A stretch of DNA of 64,000 nucleotides from NCBI GenBank assembly GCA_946902985.2, contig OX336390.1:526088861-526152860 (forward strand), read 5' to 3'. Shown one piece after another: positions 44,987-56,189 of this stretch. Origin of the DNA: Meconema thalassinum (taxonomy: Eukaryota; Arthropoda; Insecta; Orthoptera; Tettigoniidae). Each line of letters begins with the position of its first letter. The stretch's first letter is position 1. The notes under the pieces are model-generated. The model was not told the DNA's origin. It was given only the letters and a program-made list of their open reading frames with translations, and made no database searches. Position numbers and translations under genes: made by a program.

Positions 44987-46215
44987 TAGCCTACTTTCGA
45001 TTTTTGCAAAAAATGAAAGTAGACTTATGAGATCAACACAGGGCGAAAAAAGTGTGTCTGTCTGTGTGTGTGTATGTGTGATGTGTGTGAGTCTGTGTGT
45101 GTGTGTGTGTATGTGTGTGAGTCTGTGTGTGTGTGTGTCTGTGTGTGTGTGAGTGTGTGTACTCTGAATGTCTGTCCCCCCCTATCAATTCGAACACGGT
45201 GAATGCGAATTGAACGAAATTTGGTACAATGATAGCACTAGCAAAGGACACCTCAGTGTCATGTTTTATATCGCCGCCATCTTTACTAAAACTGAATGGC
45301 GGCCACTCAAACGTTCAAAACGTAAAATCAAATAACGACTAACCAAATCATCCGATCTCTACCAAATTTGGTAACAACATACCTTCGTATAGGGTGCGTC
45401 TTGTGACCAAACTACAAGGTAGTCCGCCATACCATTTCAGGATGGCGGCCGTGGGAATTATGCAAACTTTATAATCCATATCATGGGACCCACCAGTTCC
45501 GATTATCGAGCCGAGAATCGTTTTAACTGTTCTAAAGGAAGAGGCACGTTCGAAATTAAAAGTTTATTTTGTAATACTATAGTGCAGACGTGATTTTAAA
45601 AAGCTGAGCCGATTCAGTAATAAGACAAGATGGCAGCGGATATCTTGTGCCTGACTTATATTTCACTAATTTGAGTATTGCATGCAATATAGCGTAGGCT
45701 ACTGATACAAAATAAATAAACTTTGTATGAAATGCTTTATATATAAATAACATACTCCAGTGATGAAATCGTTTAGTATAAATCATTATTTGCTAACAAG
45801 TTCTATGTAAGTCATTTTATATAGAACGATATTCGTTGACACAATTAGCTTAGTGGTAGAGCGTTAGCCTATCGCTCAAATGCCTATGGTTCAAACCCGA
45901 TCAGAGCTACTTTTTTTGCTTGAAATGTTATATGTTTATTGTTTTGTAATGACTCAGATGTTTTAAAATTAAGCGTTATATTGTGCATATTATGGTGTAA
46001 AATATATATTTAATTAAAACATAATTCGCCAGCAGATTTACTCGAGACATCTAGCTGCCCAAATGGTAACTGCACGCCGCTACTTATTAACTTCCAGATT
46101 TTATTGAAAAGTTTCTTCTTCTGGCCGCTAGAATGCACTCGCTCTGTTAGGATTATATTGTTCGATATTTCACCACTAGATGTCACGACTAGTCTACGTG
46201 GGGCTCCATTGATTA
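44987..46215 (+). mobile_element. Dispersed hairpin-GT-satellite element, copy 3 (longest unexpanded)
   Basis: Order: terminal hairpin 'cctactttcgatttttgc' with 'aatgaaagtag'; 'gagatcaacacagggcga'; GT tract (45055-45170); a single 293-bp module (about 45183-45450); distal unique part; tRNA-like segment (45838-45912); an A/T-rich end with 'atatatatttaattaaaac'. Collinear with the reverse complement of 10270-11384. No protein frame. This copy is the best template for defining the element. Confidence 0.72.
45838..45912 (+). other. tRNA-like segment inside dispersed element
   Basis: A-box-like 'ttagcttagtggtagagcg' and B-box-like 'ggttcaaacccg' at tRNA spacing, followed by a T-run (45911-45917) like a pol III terminator. 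The anticodon arm does not pair well. Probably a pol III promoter of a retroposon or a tRNA pseudogene. Confidence 0.5.
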
Positions 46216-46590
46216 CTATACCATTGGCATTCTATGCGCATCGAATTTGAAGAATGACAAGATGATACTACGATACATTTTTACTTTTAATTTTAAAGGG
46301 TTTGTAACAGCCTATTGTGCGTTATTTGAAAATGTTAATTGAAGTAAAGAACAAAACGATTTCACATAGTATCTGAACTCTACCGTTGGTGCTAGTTCAG
46401 TTTATTAATTACTACTTTTATTTCAGCCAAATAGCAATCGAAAATATCCACATAGTTGGTATACACACGTCTCTGTAGGGTCATGGAAAGATTTGTTAAT
46501 TCAATTAGGGTTGTGAAAGTCATACGCAGCCAGACGTGTAAAGACATGCCTCAACTCAAAGTTGGATGTTGCCCGCGTCAGGCCGATTAT

Positions 46591-46591
<1 letters not shown>

Positions 46592-46623
<32 letters not shown>

Positions 46624-46845
46624 TTATTGGTTTTACGTCCCTTTTAACTACTGTTGCTTTTAGAGACGCCGGGGTGCCAGAATTTTGTCCCGAAGGGGAT
46701 CTTTAACGTGCCAGTAAATCTACTATCACGGCTCCCTCGCATTTGTGCACCCTCAAATGCCAGCTGACTGCACCAGGATACGAACCTGAAACATACGGTC
46801 CAGCAAGCGAGAACGTTACCGCTGAGCCACGCCGCCAGTCCGGTC
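46592..46845 (-). mobile_element. SINE family C, copy 3 with (AAT)n tail
   Basis: Starts at the left with (AAT)n (46592-46622), then 'tttacgtcccttttaactac', 'tttgtcccgaaggggatctt', 'acgtgccagtaaatctac', and ends with the A-box complement 'gctgagccacgc'. The layout matches 20333-20575. Confidence 0.82.
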
Positions 46846-47007
46846 GATTATGTCTGCAGATCCATAACATTCTTTAGATACTTCTTATCTTTCTTTCTTC
46901 ATTGATGGTAGCAGTTCTTATCTAGGTTGTGGCGTTTGGTAGAGGTAAATCGTTTCTAAGGTCTTCAACAAAGAATAGTTCTATTATAGTCTTTGATAAT
47001 AACAACG

Positions 47008-47075
47008 AGTTATAACTATACTCATACATTTAGGAGAAAGTAGGCTATATGTTCTTTACTGAACATCTTGTTTTT
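47008..47075 (+). repeat. Single arm of the fold-back family
   Basis: 'tttaggagaaagtaggctat' and 'gttctttactgaacatcttg' match the left arm at 8539-8614 almost exactly. No opposing arm was found nearby. It is fused to a LINE fragment that starts at about 47076. Confidence 0.6.
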
Positions 47076-47445
47076 AGTCCTAATAAATCTAATTTCTGTG
47101 GCTTGAATTCTACTGTAATCCTTACTTACTGTTAGCAATGTACATGTTTCCATACCATAAGTAAGGATTGGAACAAAGTAGGTGTGATACAACGTTGCCT
47201 TTGCTGCCAAGGGTATATTTTTGTCCCAAAGTAAGCGCCGAACTTGGTTATAGAAATGTGATGCTTTCTGTGTCCTATTTAGAATTTCTTGTTTGAGGGT
47301 ATTATCCTTGGAGACCATACTTCCAAGATACTGGAAGTGAGAAACGGATTCTAGTTTTGCCCCCTCCAAATATATGTTTGAACTTTTCCTCTCTCTCTCT
47401 GCTAATGGTCATTTCAACAGTCTTGGCCTTGCTGATCTTCAGGCC
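47076..47445 (-). pseudogene. LINE RT thumb fragment
   Basis: The minus-strand frame has SHFQYLGSMVSKDN, EILNRTQKASHFYNQVRRLLWD and TLYHTYFVPILTYGMETCTLL, typical of the region downstream of the FADD box in insect non-LTR RTs. Upstream in the same strand, GLKISKAKTVEM-like residues appear after a frame break in a GA tract near 47390. No catalytic motifs. A different LINE family from 41711. Confidence 0.78.
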
Positions 47446-47739
47446 AAAAAAAAAATAATGTTCGAATCATCCACTCGCCTTCCTTTCAATACTAGCACTG
47501 AAGCCATTAAATGCTATTTGCAAAACGTACCACAAGTTACGTGATGTAGGTGTAGATTCATATTTGGAGACATCTGCTCACACTGACGTAAATGTTAACG
47601 TTCACCTGATATACTGTAATTGTGCGAAATACGCGTACGACTCTATTCGCGCGAATGTAATGCTGATTTACTCATTACTTTGCCATAAAACTGTAAACGC
47701 AACTTATTTATTGATGAGCTTGTGAAATATTAATTACAC
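47446..47739. other. Unassigned spacer
   Basis: No supported feature. Confidence 0.4.
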
Positions 47740-48040
47740 TTTTAGCTGGGAGCTGAACATACTTAGTCAGCAGATACAACTGGGGATGGTGACAGGCTGA
47801 TCGCCCAGGTGACCGCTAACTTGAGTCTAATTAAGGAAAGATCAGGGAAGTGAATTTGGAAGGAAGTCTGTCGTGGACGTTTTAATGGGAACAATCCCGA
47901 CATTTACCCTGTGGTGTAATTGGGAAACCAGGAAAACCCTCTCGAGGACAGCTGAGGTGGGATTCCAACCCATGCTCTTCCAATGCTAGCGAGTTAGGAG
48001 CTAGCGCGTTAGCGTTCTTGGCCACCGCGGCCGTTCCTCT
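47740..48040 (-). mobile_element. SINE family F, copy 2
   Basis: Collinear with 14005-14365 ('gtcagcagatacaactgggg', 'atcgcccaggtgaccgctaa', 'attgggaaaccaggaaaacc'). On the minus strand the right end is a tRNA-like head with 'cgcggtggccaagaacgc' (A box) and 'gggttggaatccc' (B box). The sequence after the head (Leu/Ser-like long spacing between boxes) may hint at the parental tRNA type. Confidence 0.75.
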
Positions 48041-48228
48041 ACGAGAATTTCTTCCACATTTTCCCGGCACTTGCTGGTTAGAAAGTTTCTTCAGTTTATT
48101 TTATTTTGTTTAATACTGTGGAAGTTGTTGCTTTTTAACATTATGTTATAAAATCCAGTCTTTCTTTTGCTCCCGTAACAATTCACATGAAGTATATTAT
48201 TAGTAGATACATACATTTTAATTTGTCG

Positions 48229-48229
48229 C

Positions 48230-48275
<46 letters not shown>

Positions 48276-48655
48276 TCGCATGGCCTCAGGTGCCGGGTGC
48301 AAGCATTGTAATTTGACACCCAGAGGGTAGCTTGCATGTCGAATTTTTTTTCGTTGTTCCTTGAACCACTATGAAAGTCAAGGAGGTTAGATATCTAAAC
48401 TCCTTGAACACTATAGCGCTTTCTAGTAGAGAAATGAGGAACTTTGTGTTGGCGGAAACTCCCGAGATTAATTTTGCCATTTTGAACACGGCCTACTGAA
48501 TTCAAATGGGTTCTTTGACATGCCAACATCGTAATACATGCGTGTCGTATTTTTGCCGCCTTAAAAAAAGAAATCACTTACCATGGCCAGGAGCGAACCT
48601 GCAATCTTGGGGTTGGTAGACCGACACGCTATCAACTCACCCACCAATAAATATG
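48229..48655 (-). mobile_element. SINE family H, copy 1 with (AAT)n tail
   Basis: (AAT)n at 48229-48274 is followed by a body with a 'gtcaaggaggttagatatct' region. The right-end tRNA-like head reads, on the minus strand, 'gtgggtgagttgatagcgtg' (A box) and 'gcaggttcgctcctggcc' (B box). The head is shared with the remnant at 54120-54190. Confidence 0.7.
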
Positions 48656-50195
48656 AATAATAATGAGTACAAACGCTAGCCTTATGTCGACAAAGAAGCA
48701 TGCACAATAACCAATGAATTTCAATAAGAATGTGAAGAAATACAACCGTTATGTTACTGTATGTAACAACACAGAATAATACAAGCACGCGTTTTACTCG
48801 TGTCATTGTTGTGCTATGCAACAGAAGCAGCCCGCCTTAACAGAACCTTCCTGTTTCCCCCTCCATATCCAGTCAGCCATTTCACAGCCTTCGTGCAGTC
48901 ACACTGTCAGCTGCTCAGATCCTATGTATCAGATTGATACATTGTGACATACGGCGCAACATTTATTCACACATCTCTTTCTTTTTATCTGATATGATAT
49001 GATGGCACAGAAGCAAACAAAAAAATCTGGAAGCTGTTCAGAAACTAATTTTAGATGAAGATTTAATTTGTAGATCCTTTCTTTTTCGTTACTTGTGATT
49101 ATTTTTACTCGCATTGTATGATGTTTACATAAAACTGTATTTTAGAACTAAATAGTAAATAAATGATTACACTGGAATATGCAGAATGAAACAAATAACA
49201 ATAACAGAAATTAAGATGCATTTATTGGCTTCAACTACCCTATTACGAAAACTACTGTATGTCCACCAGCTTAAGGTCCGTGGCAGGAATGCAATGAGTC
49301 AGCTGAAGACAGCTGGCCTCTGCGTGAACGACAATAGTGCCAATCTACTACTGACCCGTACGATTTCACAACTGAAACGAAACGGAAGTAGCAGTGAGTA
49401 ACCATAGCGTGAATAACATCGGCGCTGAGTTGGCAATACCTGCACGTCCCCTCAATCAACGCAGCTGGAATGTCTCTCCTCTTCCCTTCGGCCCCCTAAG
49501 ACCATGAGCTGGTGGACGGACAGTATGTATCAGGCATACACTGCGACCGATACCGTTACTCAGTTTTTCACAAAATGTGTAATGATAAAGGAAATGTGTA
49601 TTATGCAAGTGCAAAATAACAGGTAGTATCGATATGTTGTAAGTACCTGAAAAGAAACATGATATGCCATATATCCAGATCAGCTGTCACAAAAAGATGA
49701 CAGTGCTTAAACCGTAGCTGGACGTCTTGCTTGAATGTATTATTATGATACATTACGACCGTTTCGTGAAACATAAACGTTGCGACCAACGGAAGGTTAA
49801 TATCGAGACATTTATATTTTAATTCACAACCTAGGTGTAACCTATAAGCAGAAATATGTAATGCTTGTTATATGTGGTTGAGTAAACGCTATATAGGCTA
49901 CAAAGGCTCAAAAGTACAAAAGTTTAATATTACAACGCATTATATAACAAAATACGACACAGTGTTTAAAAAAATCATTACATACAAAACTTAACCTCCA
50001 AATCTATATACCTGCCAAGACATAACTAATATTTTTCATAATAAAGTAGAGATGTATTTTGGCAACGTCTTCTTCTTATTCCTAAAACGTTTCTTCTTAT
50101 GCAGGTCGTTCACTTAGCCTCCTTCAATCTTCTCTTTTCCTCCACAATCTATCGTTCAACATTTCCTCCCACTGTGTTCCACTTCAGGTCATATC
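48656..50195. other. Unassigned spacer
   Basis: About 1.5 kb with only short scattered frames and no recognised repeat. It could contain unique host non-coding sequence. Confidence 0.4.
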
Positions 50196-50199
50196 ATCC

Positions 50200-50500
50200 T
50201 TCACCTGGTCCCTCAGAAACTGTCGGTTCTAGGGTCTTAAAATGTGGTTTTTGGGGTCTCTTTAGGCACTCCTAGTTTTGTGACTCACATTTAGTGGCTG
50301 AAAAGAGCTTTGTCTCGTCCTTCTACGCCTATTTCAGCATGTATTCTAAGGGGTTTTATGCGAGATACGGAGAAGAGTTACATCAACGTACATAATTTTA
50401 CGATGCGCCAACCACGATTTATAGGCGTACAGAAAGATACACAGTAAGACAGACAGAAAAAAAACTTATGGCTTGCATTCGTCAAAAACAGTTGATTAAA
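50200..50500 (+). repeat. Diverged repeat pair, copy 1
   Basis: 'tctagggtcttaaaatgtgg', 'ttgtctcgtccttctacgcc', 'tatttcagcatgtat' and a following 'cagacagaaa' tract recur in the same order at 51075-51440. Confidence 0.6.
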
Positions 50501-51069
50501 CAAACATTCAGAGATTTCTAGACATTTTCCTAGATAGGTGTATATAATATATCTTCATACGAGAGCGAAGGCACCTAGTGGCCACGAGGCAAATTAACTC
50601 TGTTGACACACAATATCGCCCTAACCGTTGCGCTAAGTCCCCATCCCCATGAAGACCCCATAAATTTAAAAGGCTTGTGGGGCATAAAAGTTCAGGTTTT
50701 TAGTTTTCAATAGCCATGATTCCAAAAAGCCGCAAAAAATACTATTTCAATTCCAGAATTTTTCAAAATAATGTTGCAGTTTGGAGATACAGTATACCTT
50801 CCGTACGACATACGGCACGTGTAAATCGCGTGAAAAAATATAGGGTCTCCCTTGACCCCCTTAAGCGCATTATAGACTACGTATTGATGAATTGTACAAC
50901 CTAAGTTGTTTCTGTGATAACCTTATAGCCATTTGCAAACTTTTACAGTAATGTAATAAATGGAATTGAATTGCGTCTTACAGAAATAGATGTGCCTCTG
51001 CGATTCTGTTGTCATTGTTACCGGCTTGCATTCTTCCATTAGTTTATTAAATGAAATAAGTTTTCTGGG

Positions 51070-51445
51070 TATATCTCAAAAACTTTTGGCTTTAGGGCCT
51101 TAACATGTGGTTTTCACATTGTTTCTCACACTGAGGGGCTGAAAATGAATGTTGTCTCGCCCTTCTACGCCTATATCAGCATGTATATTAAGGGAGTAGG
51201 ACCCCTTTTATGAGAGGCACGGTGAAGAGTTACTTCAATGATTTGTGTCGTGCCTCTGATGGATATCAGTACCAAATTTTACGTTGATCCACCCAGCCGT
51301 TCTCAAGTTATAAGGGAATAAATTTGTCCACAGACAGACAGAGAGAAAAATAAACAATCAGACATACAGACAGAAAAACAATTATTTTCGCGCGCATCCG
51401 TCATAAAGCAGTCCGAAACGCGTTAATAACGCAACTTTCCGTAGA
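51070..51445 (+). repeat. Diverged repeat pair, copy 2
   Basis: Same order of motifs as 50200-50500 ('ttagggccttaacatgtggt', 'gttgtctcgcccttctacgc', 'tatatcagcatgtatatta'), ending in 'cagacagacagagagaaa'. An older dispersed repeat of unknown class. Confidence 0.6.
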
Positions 51446-51574
51446 AATTCAGAAAAAAAAAACATACAAATTTTCATTTAGAGAGGGATTGTAATTATCA
51501 TCGGTATCATTGAAACATACCCTATGGGTCCGATGGTAAAACAGATGGTCTGAGAAGTAAACGAACATAGGAGC

Positions 51575-51640
51575 TTAGTTAGTTATTGTTGTTTTAAGGG
51601 GCGGAACTACGAGGTCATCTGCCCCCTAAACAGCGGAGCT
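51575..51640 (-). mobile_element. 3'-end remnant of a family B-type retroposon
   Basis: 'gttattgttgttttaagggg' followed by 'acgaggtcatctgccccct' matches the complement of the family B tail; no body is attached. Confidence 0.45.
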
Positions 51641-51671
51641 TGAACCTGTTTATACTCTACTGTACATGCGT

Positions 51672-52094
51672 CAGCGGCTTCGGTGGCGTAGTCGGTAGCA
51701 TGCGGAGCTTCTATGCCCAAGATCGCGGGTTTAAACCCGGCCGAAGTCATGGGATTTTTAAGAGCGTTAAAATCCTTCAGTGTGCCTTCCTTCGGACGAG
51801 ATGTAATGCCAGCGGTCCCACGTCACAGATTTATTGCATGAAAATAAACCTTCCACTAATTAAACTTGTGTGAAGCTAAATTTGCAGGTTAAATTTCGTT
51901 GAAACGCTCTATCAAAGTTCCAACGTTCATCACTAGGTGTTAGTGACATCTGGTGGCGAAAGTTGGAACTTCTTGAAATTGAACGGAACTTGTAGCTCAC
52001 GCCATGGGTGTTGGCATTAAAGCAGCTATAGCCCTTGGCGAGACGAAAATGTCCTCAGACACTCCCGGCACTAAGAGCCATACACTAATTTTAA
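51672..52094 (+). mobile_element. SINE family D, copy 2 with near-perfect target duplication
   Basis: The tRNA-like head 'ggtggcgtagtcggtagcat' (A box) and 'gcgggtttaaacccgg' (B box) are followed by a body matching the complement of 22905-23328. Flanked by 'tgtacatgcgt' (51661-51671) and 'tgtgcatgcgt' (52095-52105), 10 of 11 identical, consistent with retroposition. Confidence 0.82.
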
Positions 52095-52561
52095 TGTGCA
52101 TGCGTTGGTCGCTCGCCTGCCAAACGCTGCGAGAGCCACCGTTTACAGTCCAGAGCTGCGCGGGCCAGTCTAATGCGTAGGATGAAACTCGATAGTCCAC
52201 AAAGGCCAACGACGCGACGCGACGCGCCTCGCCGGGCCCATCATCAATACATTGACGAACAGAATATCAAAAGCTTTGAGCTGTTCTCGTTACATGGGAC
52301 GAGGAACCACAGGATATAATTATTAAAATATTTGAAATGTTCATTTAAAGGCATACTGTTGTAATACAGTGCAGTGACGAAGCCAGTCTAATTAATACAG
52401 TTCCGTAACCACAAAATGAATGAGTCTAATTTATAGAGCTTTTTGGTGGGTTATTTCACTAGAGAAATCGGATAGAAATCTGCTATGAGGGATATTCATG
52501 TAATTATGGTGTTCGCTACTTCGTAACACAGTTATTCTACAAATTTTTATATTTGAAACTA

Positions 52562-53060
52562 TTAACGGTTTTTCCAGAATATAAGTAGCGCAAATGAAAA
52601 TAACTTAAAACACAACTGTATACAATTAGGGGAAAATCGTCTTCTTCTTCTTCTTCTTGCCTTGTCGTCTTCTATCGAAGGTTGGCGGTCATCATGGCTA
52701 TTCCAGTTTTGGAGTCTGCTGCACGGAAATGAGTCGTTGTGCTCATCCCTGAGGTTCTCCAGCCACGAGATTCTCCTTTGGTCAGGTCTCCGCTGCCTTA
52801 AGATCTTCGCCTGAATCACCAAATGTAGGATCCTGTGTTTTTAATTCCACACCACGTGTCCGAAATATTCGAATTTCCGCTTCTTGATGGAAAAGAGCAC
52901 TTCAGTTTTCTTGCTTAATCTTCCCATCACTCAGTATTCCTCATTCTTTCGGTCCACGAGATTCGTAACATCCACCGATACATTCACATTTCGAAGGCTT
53001 CAGCGTCTTGCACAGGGCCTGGGTTTCTATTCTGTACCGGAAATACTTATCCTCTGACCA
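52562..53060 (-). pseudogene. LINE C-terminal fragment with (AAG)n tail
   Basis: On the minus strand, ILRQRRPDQRRISWLENLRD is the C-terminal signature of RT proteins ending in '...GRRRISWLKNLRDW'. Upstream, more decayed sequence (52820-53060) reads like KKRKFEYFGHVV with frame breaks. The tail 'cttcttcttcttcttctt' at about 52642-52659 is on the 3' side. Dead fragment. Confidence 0.65.
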
Positions 53061-53376
53061 TTCGCAGACTAGACTTAGACTGCGGTTACCAAAGATTTAA
53101 ATACAATTTATTTTAATGGCTCTAGAATAATGCAGTTTTAAATGAAAACGGAACTTTCATCCCATGAGCCACAACGTAAAACAGATGAGTGGGGGTACAG
53201 GCGGGGACACCAGGAGCCCGCCGATGAGCCAGCTTGGTGTCCTAGGCGAAACCCCACATAAGACACGGCACAAACCTAGAAGAATTGCTGAGTTTTAATT
53301 CACTGGCCGTGAAAGCCATTACAGTATACCATATTTATAGATGAGTGGAAGTTGAATATGATTCCATACCCCAAGA

Positions 53377-54107
53377 TCACCCAGGGGCTCACATCTAGTG
53401 GGACGTGGGTTGGCGACCACGGGGCCCCAGCTGAGTCCGGCATTGCTTCCACTTACTTGTGCCGGGCTCCTCTCCGTCTTCTTTCCAGTCGACTTCACTT
53501 GGTCAACTCTTGTTCTCTTCCGACCCCGACGGTATTAAGGTATCCGAGGCCTATGGAGTCTCTTCCTTTCCCGCCTTAATTGGCCTTTGTCTCATCCTTT
53601 CAGATAACCTCCTTCTGCGAGGGGTCAGCCTTCTTTTTCTTTTCCTGTTATCTCCTGCCTTCTGCTCAAGGCCCTCAAGGAGGCACGGTGTATGTAGCCC
53701 CACCACTTCTGGTGCAACCTGGATATTGCTACACCTTCAGTGACTCACGGCTGGAGGGTTCGGGATTTGGCTACTCCGAGGGATTCCTGAGCTGGGTCCT
53801 GTTTTCCGCCCTTTATCCATTACCTGCGGGGCGGACCCTCTCCTCTTTCACTTTCCTATCTGCCTTTTCTGGGTCTCCTTCCATCCAAGTCCCTCAATCC
53901 GCATTCTTCGAAGGTTGAGGGCATTTATTTTCCTCCTGTCCTTTATTTGCATTATTCTCCTTTTGTTTTCCATTTCTTCTTCTAGTATGTATGTTAGTAG
54001 TTAGTTTTAGTTATAGTTTGCATTTCGTTATCCTATTCACGATCACCCAAACCATTAGGGGCCGATAACCTAGATATTAGGTCCCTTAAAACAACAATTA
54101 TCATCAT
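53377..54107 (+). mobile_element. 731-bp non-autonomous retroposon with target duplication
   Basis: Bounded by 'cataccccaaga' at 53365-53376 and 54108-54119 (12 bp, of which the first three may belong to the tail). Starts 'tcacccaggggctcacatct', is pyrimidine-rich with overlapping accidental frames (53352-53918), and ends with 'ggggccgataacctagatat', 'taggtcccttaaaacaacaa' and a 'tcatcatcat' tail. This 3' end looks like that of LINE-dependent elements common in orthopteroid genomes (recall-based). No A/B boxes were noticed, so it is not an obvious tRNA-SINE. Confidence 0.7.
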
Positions 54108-54119
54108 CATACCCCAAGA

Positions 54120-54195
54120 AGGGATTGAGTTCAACATTACACCTGCAAGCTTGGGGTTAGTAGACCAACACGATAACCACTCACCCACCGTGGCA
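54120..54195 (-). mobile_element. SINE family H, head remnant
   Basis: 'cacctgcaagcttggggtta' and 'gtagaccaacacgataacca' then 'ctcacccacc' parallel the head of family H copy 1 at about 48595-48650. Confidence 0.55.
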
Positions 54196-54564
54196 AGCAT
54201 CAAATAATAATACAATACACAGGTTTTGTACTACGCAAAACCATTACTTTTCCTACACCACACTACTGTTGGAATTAGAATAGCATTACACAGCGTGCGA
54301 ACTGAACACGAGTGATAATGGTTTGTGAGTTCTTGGGGCATCGAAATACGTTGCTGTAACATTACCACTAATCCTACCGGGTGAGTTAGACGTGGTCGTT
54401 ATGGCGTGGCTGCAGGCAGTCACTCACATCCCCTCGCAGGCAACCTTGAAGATGGTCTTCTGTGGTTTCCCATCTTCTTTCCCTAACTATAGGCCACAGC
54501 CACTACCTTCCAATTCCTCGTCTTTACATTCACACTTGCCTCCCCAGACAATACTCCGAACGCG

Positions 54565-54655
54565 ACGGTACTTGTAGCTCACCCCATGGGTGTCCGCATA
54601 GAAGCAGCTACATGTCCTCGGACACTCCTGGTACTAAAAGCCATACGCTAAAAAA
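54565..54655 (+). mobile_element. SINE family D, 3' fragment
   Basis: 'cttgtagctcaccccatggg', 'gaagcagctacatgtcctcg' and 'ctaaaagccatacgcta' match the end of the family D body, followed by an A-rich tail. Confidence 0.6.
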
Positions 54656-54659
54656 ATAA

Positions 54660-55135
54660 AAAATAAAAAAAAGAAGTACTAATCCTTGTGAATTCGAATA
54701 AAGCTGTATAATGCTGTTTTAATTCCAACAAATTTTGAAAACCATACCTAAGGTGTGATCCAGTTCAACCTATTCTCAGGTGTTTACACGAGGTTCAGTG
54801 CAACGAGAAAAAAGTCCGGACCACAATGGCTGCCCCAGCAAGTGTTGCGTATGACTTACCGATTCTTTGCAAATTAACAAGTCATTTTTAGGACCTCAAC
54901 GGCACCATTTAACATTTAACATTTTTAAATTATTTTTTGTTCTTGAAATATCTTGTTTACCAATGTGGTTACCAATTGGCTGGTTGGAAACAGGAAACCA
55001 CGAAAAAAAAACCTTCTAGAATTGCTGATGGCAAGTTTGGTGGAAATCGGCGGCTCGAATCCCGGTACTGACAGCTGCCACATTGGTAACCAAGATATTC
55101 CGATAATAAAAAAATATTTTAAAATGTTAAATTTC
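54660..55135. other. Unassigned spacer
   Basis: 'ggcggctcgaatcccgg' at about 55050 resembles a B box, but no body was recognised. 'attggtaaccaagatattcc' near 55082 is inverted relative to 'gaaatatcttgtttaccaat' near 54944, so the interval 54944-55101 may be a small inverted-repeat element. Confidence 0.35.
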
Positions 55136-55139
55136 TTTT

Positions 55140-55345
55140 TTTACGCAACCGGGTTGAGTGGTACAGTCAGTTAAGTGTTGACCTTCGATAGCAAAGAGAG
55201 TGAATCGGCTCAGTCCGATGGCGTTTAAGAATGTTTAAATGCAAGACCCTAGTACCTGTAGATTTACTGCCGCTTGAGAAAATCCCTTTCCAAGGCAAAT
55301 TCTAGAATACGGGCTGCGTTCCCAAAGCCACAGCAGTTAACTTTT
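55140..55345 (+). mobile_element. SINE family C-like, diverged copy 2
   Basis: The head 'gggttgagtggtacagtcag' and body 'tagatttactgccgcttgag' to 'aaagccacagcagttaac' are collinear with family C and with 28310-28515. Confidence 0.55.
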
Positions 55346-55735
55346 TGTTGCTGTTGTCATTGGAGGGGCGTGTTCAAATAGCCCCGTGTAATTGGATGTG
55401 TGAGCATTTAGTTTGATAACCTGTTTTATTGTAGTGTGTACATTTGTAATTCATGTGAGTATTCGGAAGGAAGCGGCCATGGCCTTAAGTTAAGAACCAT
55501 TTCGGAATTTGCCTGGATTAGAAATGGAGAAACCACGGTAAATCACTTCCAGGATGGCTGAGGTAGGAATGGAACCCACCTCTTGTCAGTTTTGCCTCAC
55601 GAGGCTGAGTGTACCCCGTTCCAGCTCTCAGACCAGACTTAAATTTCTTGGTGGAGCCATGAATCAAACCCAGACCTCCGTGTCGACAGCCAAGAGTGCT
55701 AGCCACTACACCACGGGGTTGTCCACACCAGTTAA
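55346..55735 (-). mobile_element. SINE family B, copy 4
   Basis: Left-end tail complement 'gttgctgttgtcattgga', then the body core complement 'cggaatttgcctggattaga', then the tRNA-like head complement 'agccatgaatcaaacccaga' with 'agtgctagccactacacca'. Full length and diverged. Confidence 0.78.
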
Positions 55736-56189
55736 AAGAGACTTTAAGTCCATAACATTATTATTTTTTGGGGTAGTAGGCAGTGGCGGCTGGCGAATAA
55801 TTGTTCTGGGTGTTGCAATATTTTCACTAAGTGCGGGGGGAGGGAGGTTAAAGACTGCTTGATAACAGAGAAGACGGTATAGGCCTACACGTGCGCGGTA
55901 TAACTGATGTAGCTCATTCGTCACGTATGCTGCAGTCCAGAGACATCACATTCACCTCGGGATTAAATGGATTATAATTGAATGATTTCACAAAAACAGC
56001 ACAGCGCGTAAGCTATATACATGGTCGCGAAAGGACCGCAAGTATCTCGCACTCACGCGTAAATTACATTGCGTGACAACTGTATCGGCAGTACACGGAA
56101 CATCTCGGATGTCTTCGGCCACCCGTCTCCTCCCATGTTGCAATCAGTGAGCAACGATCAGCCGAGGACTTATCACTAGGGCACGGAAG

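Noticed and set aside
45838..45912. Functional tRNA gene
   Set aside because: A and B boxes are present but the anticodon arm does not fold, and a collinear copy exists inside the inverted element at 10.5 kb. It is part of a repeat.
48229..48274. Interspaced-repeat (CRISPR-like) array
   Set aside because: It is a plain AAT microsatellite forming a SINE tail; no repeat-spacer structure exists anywhere in the window.
52996..54000. Host protein gene in overlapping frames 53352-53918
   Set aside because: Three overlapping frames in a pyrimidine-rich retroposon bounded by a target duplication; codon pattern and content do not support a gene.
55785..55860. hAT-like terminus 'cagtggcggctggcg'
   Set aside because: No partner terminus or target duplication was found within a few kb, so no element is called.
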